NCBI GenBank assembly: GCA_951813285.1
Contig: OX638355.1
Span: 3,801,136-3,865,135 of the forward strand
Origin: Terriglobia bacterium
Lineage (GTDB): Bacteria > Acidobacteriota > Terriglobia > Versatilivoradales > Versatilivoraceae
Direction of reading: 5' to 3'
DNA: 64,000 bases
The notes below the pieces were generated by a model. The model searched no databases. It had not been told where the DNA came from and saw nothing but the letters and a program-made list of their open reading frames with translations. Made by a program: the position numbers and the translations under genes. This document shows, piece after piece, positions 61,643 to 64,000 of this stretch (the stretch's first letter is position 1; each line of letters starts with the position of its first letter).

Positions 61643-64000
61643 CTAAAAACGGATCCCGAAATTGACCACGCCGGAGAAGTCCCGGGTGCCGGAACCGAAT
61701 GCCGTCCCCATTGTCGCCTTCCCGCCGATCGAGTAGCGGCCCCAGCGATAAATGCTGTCCACGCCCAGCAGGATCCCGTTTGGGGGAGCCTGCGAGCGCA
61801 GGGATTCTCCCGACACCCGGGCCAAGGTTTCCGCACCGCTGAAGATCCGCTCAACGTCGACCGAACCTCGTAACAGGAACTCCCCTCCGCCCGAGGGGTG
61901 TACGGTTTCCGCCACTGCTCCGAGACCGCCGATAAGCCGAACGGCATCGGGGAACGACACCCTTGAATCGACTGCGTCGGTGAAGTCGTCCACCGAAACG
62001 CTCGGGCGAACCATCCAGGCCCGCGGTGTCAGGTAGGTCGTCCTACCCAGCTCAAACCGCTGCCCCGCCTCGGCGCCCAGGCTGTAGCCGCTGCCCTCCA
62101 CACCTGCCTTAAGCAACCCCCGCAGGTCGGAAGTGAAATCGATGTCATAGTTCATCACCGAGCCCGACCCTACCAGGTAGAAGTTGCTTTCGCCTCTCCA
62201 GTAGACCCCGAACGAGGGACCTATGGCGGTGGCGTCGATGTCGCCCCCTCCGGTGGATGCGGACACATCTGCAGAACCGGTCAGGTGACGCACGGAGACC
62301 CAGCCGCGGGCCCGGTCGCCAAGGGGGAGGTTGAGTCCGGCCTCCACCGAGCGCCGGTCGAAGTCATATCCTGCGCCTACGGTGGCGTCCTGAGACTCAT
62401 AGGACCCCATGCCGCCGGAGAACCGGACCCAGGAAGACAGTGCCTGGCCCTTTGGTGCCTCGGGCGGCGAAAGAGAATGCCTGGCAGGCCCCGTCAGGCG
62501 GTGCAGGAAGTCGGGCAGGGCCTCATACAGGGCTGCCCGGGGAGCATAGACTTCCATGAAGGTGGGTCCCTCGGGCTCCTCAGGCTCGGGTTCCTCCTCT
62601 TCAGGCTCCTCAGGCTCGGGCTCCGGTTCAGGCTCCTCTTCCTCGGGTTCCTCCTCCTCAGGCTCCTCAGGCTCCGGTTCAGGTTCAGGTTCAGGCTCCG
62701 GCTCCGGCTCCGGCTCCGGTTCCGGTTCAGGCTCGGGCTCCGGTTCAGGCTCCTCTTCCTCGGGTTCCTCCTCCTCAGGCTCCTCAGGCTCCGGTTCAGG
62801 TTCAGGTTCAGGCTCCGGCTCCGGCTCCGGTTCCGGTTCAGGCTCGGGCTCCGGTTCAGGCTCGGGCTCCGGATCGGGTGGTGGCGGTGGCGGTGGCGGC
62901 GGTGGCGGTGGCGGTGGCGGTGGCGGCGGCTCGGGTTCAGGCTCCGGTTCAGGTTCAGGCTCCGGTTCCGGCTCGGTTTCGGATTCCGATTCTTCGAAGT
63001 CGTCGGCTGAGAAATCCCGATCGGCGACGACCCCGGTGGACCTCGCCGAGATGGTCCAGGGGCTGGTGCTGGTATCTACGGTCAGGCCGTCGTCTCTGAT
63101 CATGACGTCCCAGGCCCCGTTGGCAGCCCTGACCGGGTTGTCGTCAGCATCGAGGACGACACCGGTGGCGCCGTCGTGCAACATCACCTCGTTGACCACG
63201 ATGGTGGTCTCGCCGCCGTCGTTGATGATGTAGTCGTCACCGATGACCTCGGCCACTTGGCGGCCGTCGAGATCCATGTCGAGGTAGAGTTTGGGGTTGC
63301 TGCCGCCTGAGGCGCGAATCGCGATGCCGGAATCCGCACCGACCGTTCCTGTTGACCCAATGTAGAGCCGGCCGCCGCCCGCCAGAAAGACGCCCGCCGC
63401 CTCGCCCGAGCCGCCGTATACCCGACCGTCCACCCTGACAGTCTGCCGGCGGTAGCCGTCGGCGTCCAACCCGGCGGCTCGCTCCACTTCTCCCATGTCG
63501 TTGACGATGCCCACCCGGACGCCGTCCGCGCCCGAGCCGCCGGCTTCGATGCTGCCCCCGACCGTGATATCCATGGTCCTGGATTCTCCGGTGCCGAAAT
63601 GGTAGCCCACGATGCCGTGGGCGTTATCGCCGGTGGTGGTGATGGTATGGCCGCCTCGGGTGTGGATGGTGATGTCGCCCTCGGCAGCATGAGTCCCATA
63701 GATGCCGTAGGAATAACTGCCCTTCGTCTCGATGGACCCTCCCCGGGCGTCGATGTCGATCTCACCGTTGCCGTCATGCCGGCTATAGATGCCGTGGGAC
63801 AAAGTGCCTATTTCGCTGGATAGAACAGCCGTGCCTTCCGTCTTGATTTCGAGGTCTTGGACGTCGATCGTGATATCTCCGCTATCCCCCTCATGGGTGA
63901 CTTCAAGGCCGGAAGAGGTGTTCGCTCGGCCCGAATCATCGCTGCCGACAAAGCTGGCGGCACCGTGGGTCGTGACCGAGCCGCCTCGAATGGTGACGAG
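61643..64000 (-). CDS. Autotransporter outer-membrane protein (partial, N-terminus beyond the window)
   Basis: 785 residues visible; the frame is open to the right edge. The passenger has beta-helix-like repeats ([50 protein letters not shown]). A roughly 150-residue linker of Pro-Glu and Glu-Glu repeats with 18 consecutive prolines follows. The last 270 residues are an autotransporter beta-barrel ([26 protein letters not shown]..., ending [11 protein letters not shown] with the terminal Phe). The barrel inserts in the outer membrane and displays the passenger on the surface. The linker DNA holds a 117-bp duplication. Confidence 0.88.
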   Translation of the reverse strand, partial: LVTIRGGSVTTHGAASFVGSDDSGRANTSSGLEVTHEGDSGDITIDVQDLEIKTEGTAVLSSEIGTLSHGIYSRHDGNGEIDIDARGGSIETKGSYSYGIYGTHAAEGDITIHTRGGHTITTTGDNAHGIVGYHFGTGESRTMDITVGGSIEAGGSGADGVRVGIVNDMGEVERAAGLDADGYRRQTVRVDGRVYGGSGEAAGVFLAGGGRLYIGSTGTVGADSGIAIRASGGSNPKLYLDMDLDGRQVAEVIGDDYIINDGGETTIVVNEVMLHDGATGVVLDADDNPVRAANGAWDVMIRDDGLTVDTSTSPWTISARSTGVVADRDFSADDFEESESETEPEPEPEPEPEPEPEPPPPPPPPPPPPPPPPPPDPEPEPEPEPEPEPEPEPEPEPEPEPEPEPEEPEEEEPEEEEPEPEPEPEPEPEPEPEPEPEPEPEPEPEEPEEEEPEEEEPEPEPEPEEPEEEEPEPEEPEGPTFMEVYAPRAALYEALPDFLHRLTGPARHSLSPPEAPKGQALSSWVRFSGGMGSYESQDATVGAGYDFDRRSVEAGLNLPLGDRARGWVSVRHLTGSADVSASTGGGDIDATAIGPSFGVYWRGESNFYLVGSGSVMNYDIDFTSDLRGLLKAGVEGSGYSLGAEAGQRFELGRTTYLTPRAWMVRPSVSVDDFTDAVDSRVSFPDAVRLIGGLGAVAETVHPSGGGEFLLRGSVDVERIFSGAETLARVSGESLRSQAPPNGILLGVDSIYRWGRYSIGGKATMGTAFGSGTRDFSGVVNFGIRF
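62570..62990. repeat. Low-complexity repeat block coding the Pro-Glu/poly-Pro linker
   Basis: Hexamer-type repeats (GGCTCC, GGTTCA variants) make Pro-Glu pairs. GGCTCCTCTTCCTCGGGTTC starts at 62631 and again at 62748, showing a 117-bp (39-codon) direct duplication. 62878-62931 is a GGTGGC-type run coding 18 prolines. Confidence 0.85.

Noticed and set aside
62285-63233. Forward frames coding Gly-Ser or Leu-Arg repeat proteins
   Set aside because: Antisense products of the Pro-Glu repeat block of the autotransporter; no start signals.

Overview
The window is GC-rich bacterial chromosome from a Gram-negative organism. It carries lipid A and LPS genes (lpxD, a family 9 glycosyltransferase), two TonB-dependent receptors (one with an intact carboxypeptidase-type regulatory domain), an autotransporter and a lipoprotein. 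The mix of carboxypeptidase-domain receptors, two-subunit GcvP homologues, a GH3/beta-lactamase fusion and a tetraether-synthase-like radical SAM protein suggests Acidobacteriota or a relative. That placement is inference; there is no rRNA or phylogenetic marker analysis here.

Layout. 0-3 kb: the 5' end of a xer recombinase diverges from lpxD-murJ. 2.8-7.2 kb is a mobile patch: two related MITE-like elements, a cupin/ThiS-like pair, a DDE insertion sequence, a Phd/PIN toxin-antitoxin pair and a methyltransferase whose last codons lie inside a MITE. 7.3-12.3 kb: a promoter and hairpin leader, tRNA-Thr(CGU), a COG1964/Tes-like radical SAM protein, a PhyH dioxygenase and a UxaA-type dehydratase. 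12.3-15.5 kb, reverse strand: SirB1-like, SAM hydroxide adenosyltransferase, M23 peptidase and FmdB genes.

15.5-29.9 kb looks like a decayed genomic island ending at the 3' end of tRNA-Ser(GGA). It has near-identical 17-bp repeats at both ends and a dead integrase at the left end. Inside are a Hachiman-like HamA/HamB pair behind a FitAB-type toxin-antitoxin pair and an HsdR N-terminal remnant, a Sel1-repeat protein, an IS1595 remnant and three copies (all damaged) of one unknown gene. There is also a GmrSD-like DUF262-HNH-AlbA_2 fusion gene split cleanly by an IS630 element.

29.9-55 kb is mostly housekeeping. MOSC and Nudix genes are divergent. A reverse-strand run carries rimO-yacG-pgpA-NHL-cinA-gpsA. 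A second reverse-strand run has an M20 peptidase, divergent GcvPA and GcvPB homologues and an AcoX/NAD-kinase-like gene. Then come a coiled-coil membrane protein, a heptosyltransferase-like gene, an M20 peptidase overlapping an enolase-superfamily racemase, and a Tat-exported PhoX-like protein. An overlapping operon for amino sugar and cell-wall recycling follows (GH3/beta-lactamase fusion, nagA, murA). 55-64 kb is envelope-related: a zinc-ribbon protein, a Cys-rich exported protein, a TonB receptor lacking its N-terminus, a complete TonB receptor, a lipoprotein, and an autotransporter with a very long Pro-Glu/poly-Pro linker that runs off the right edge.
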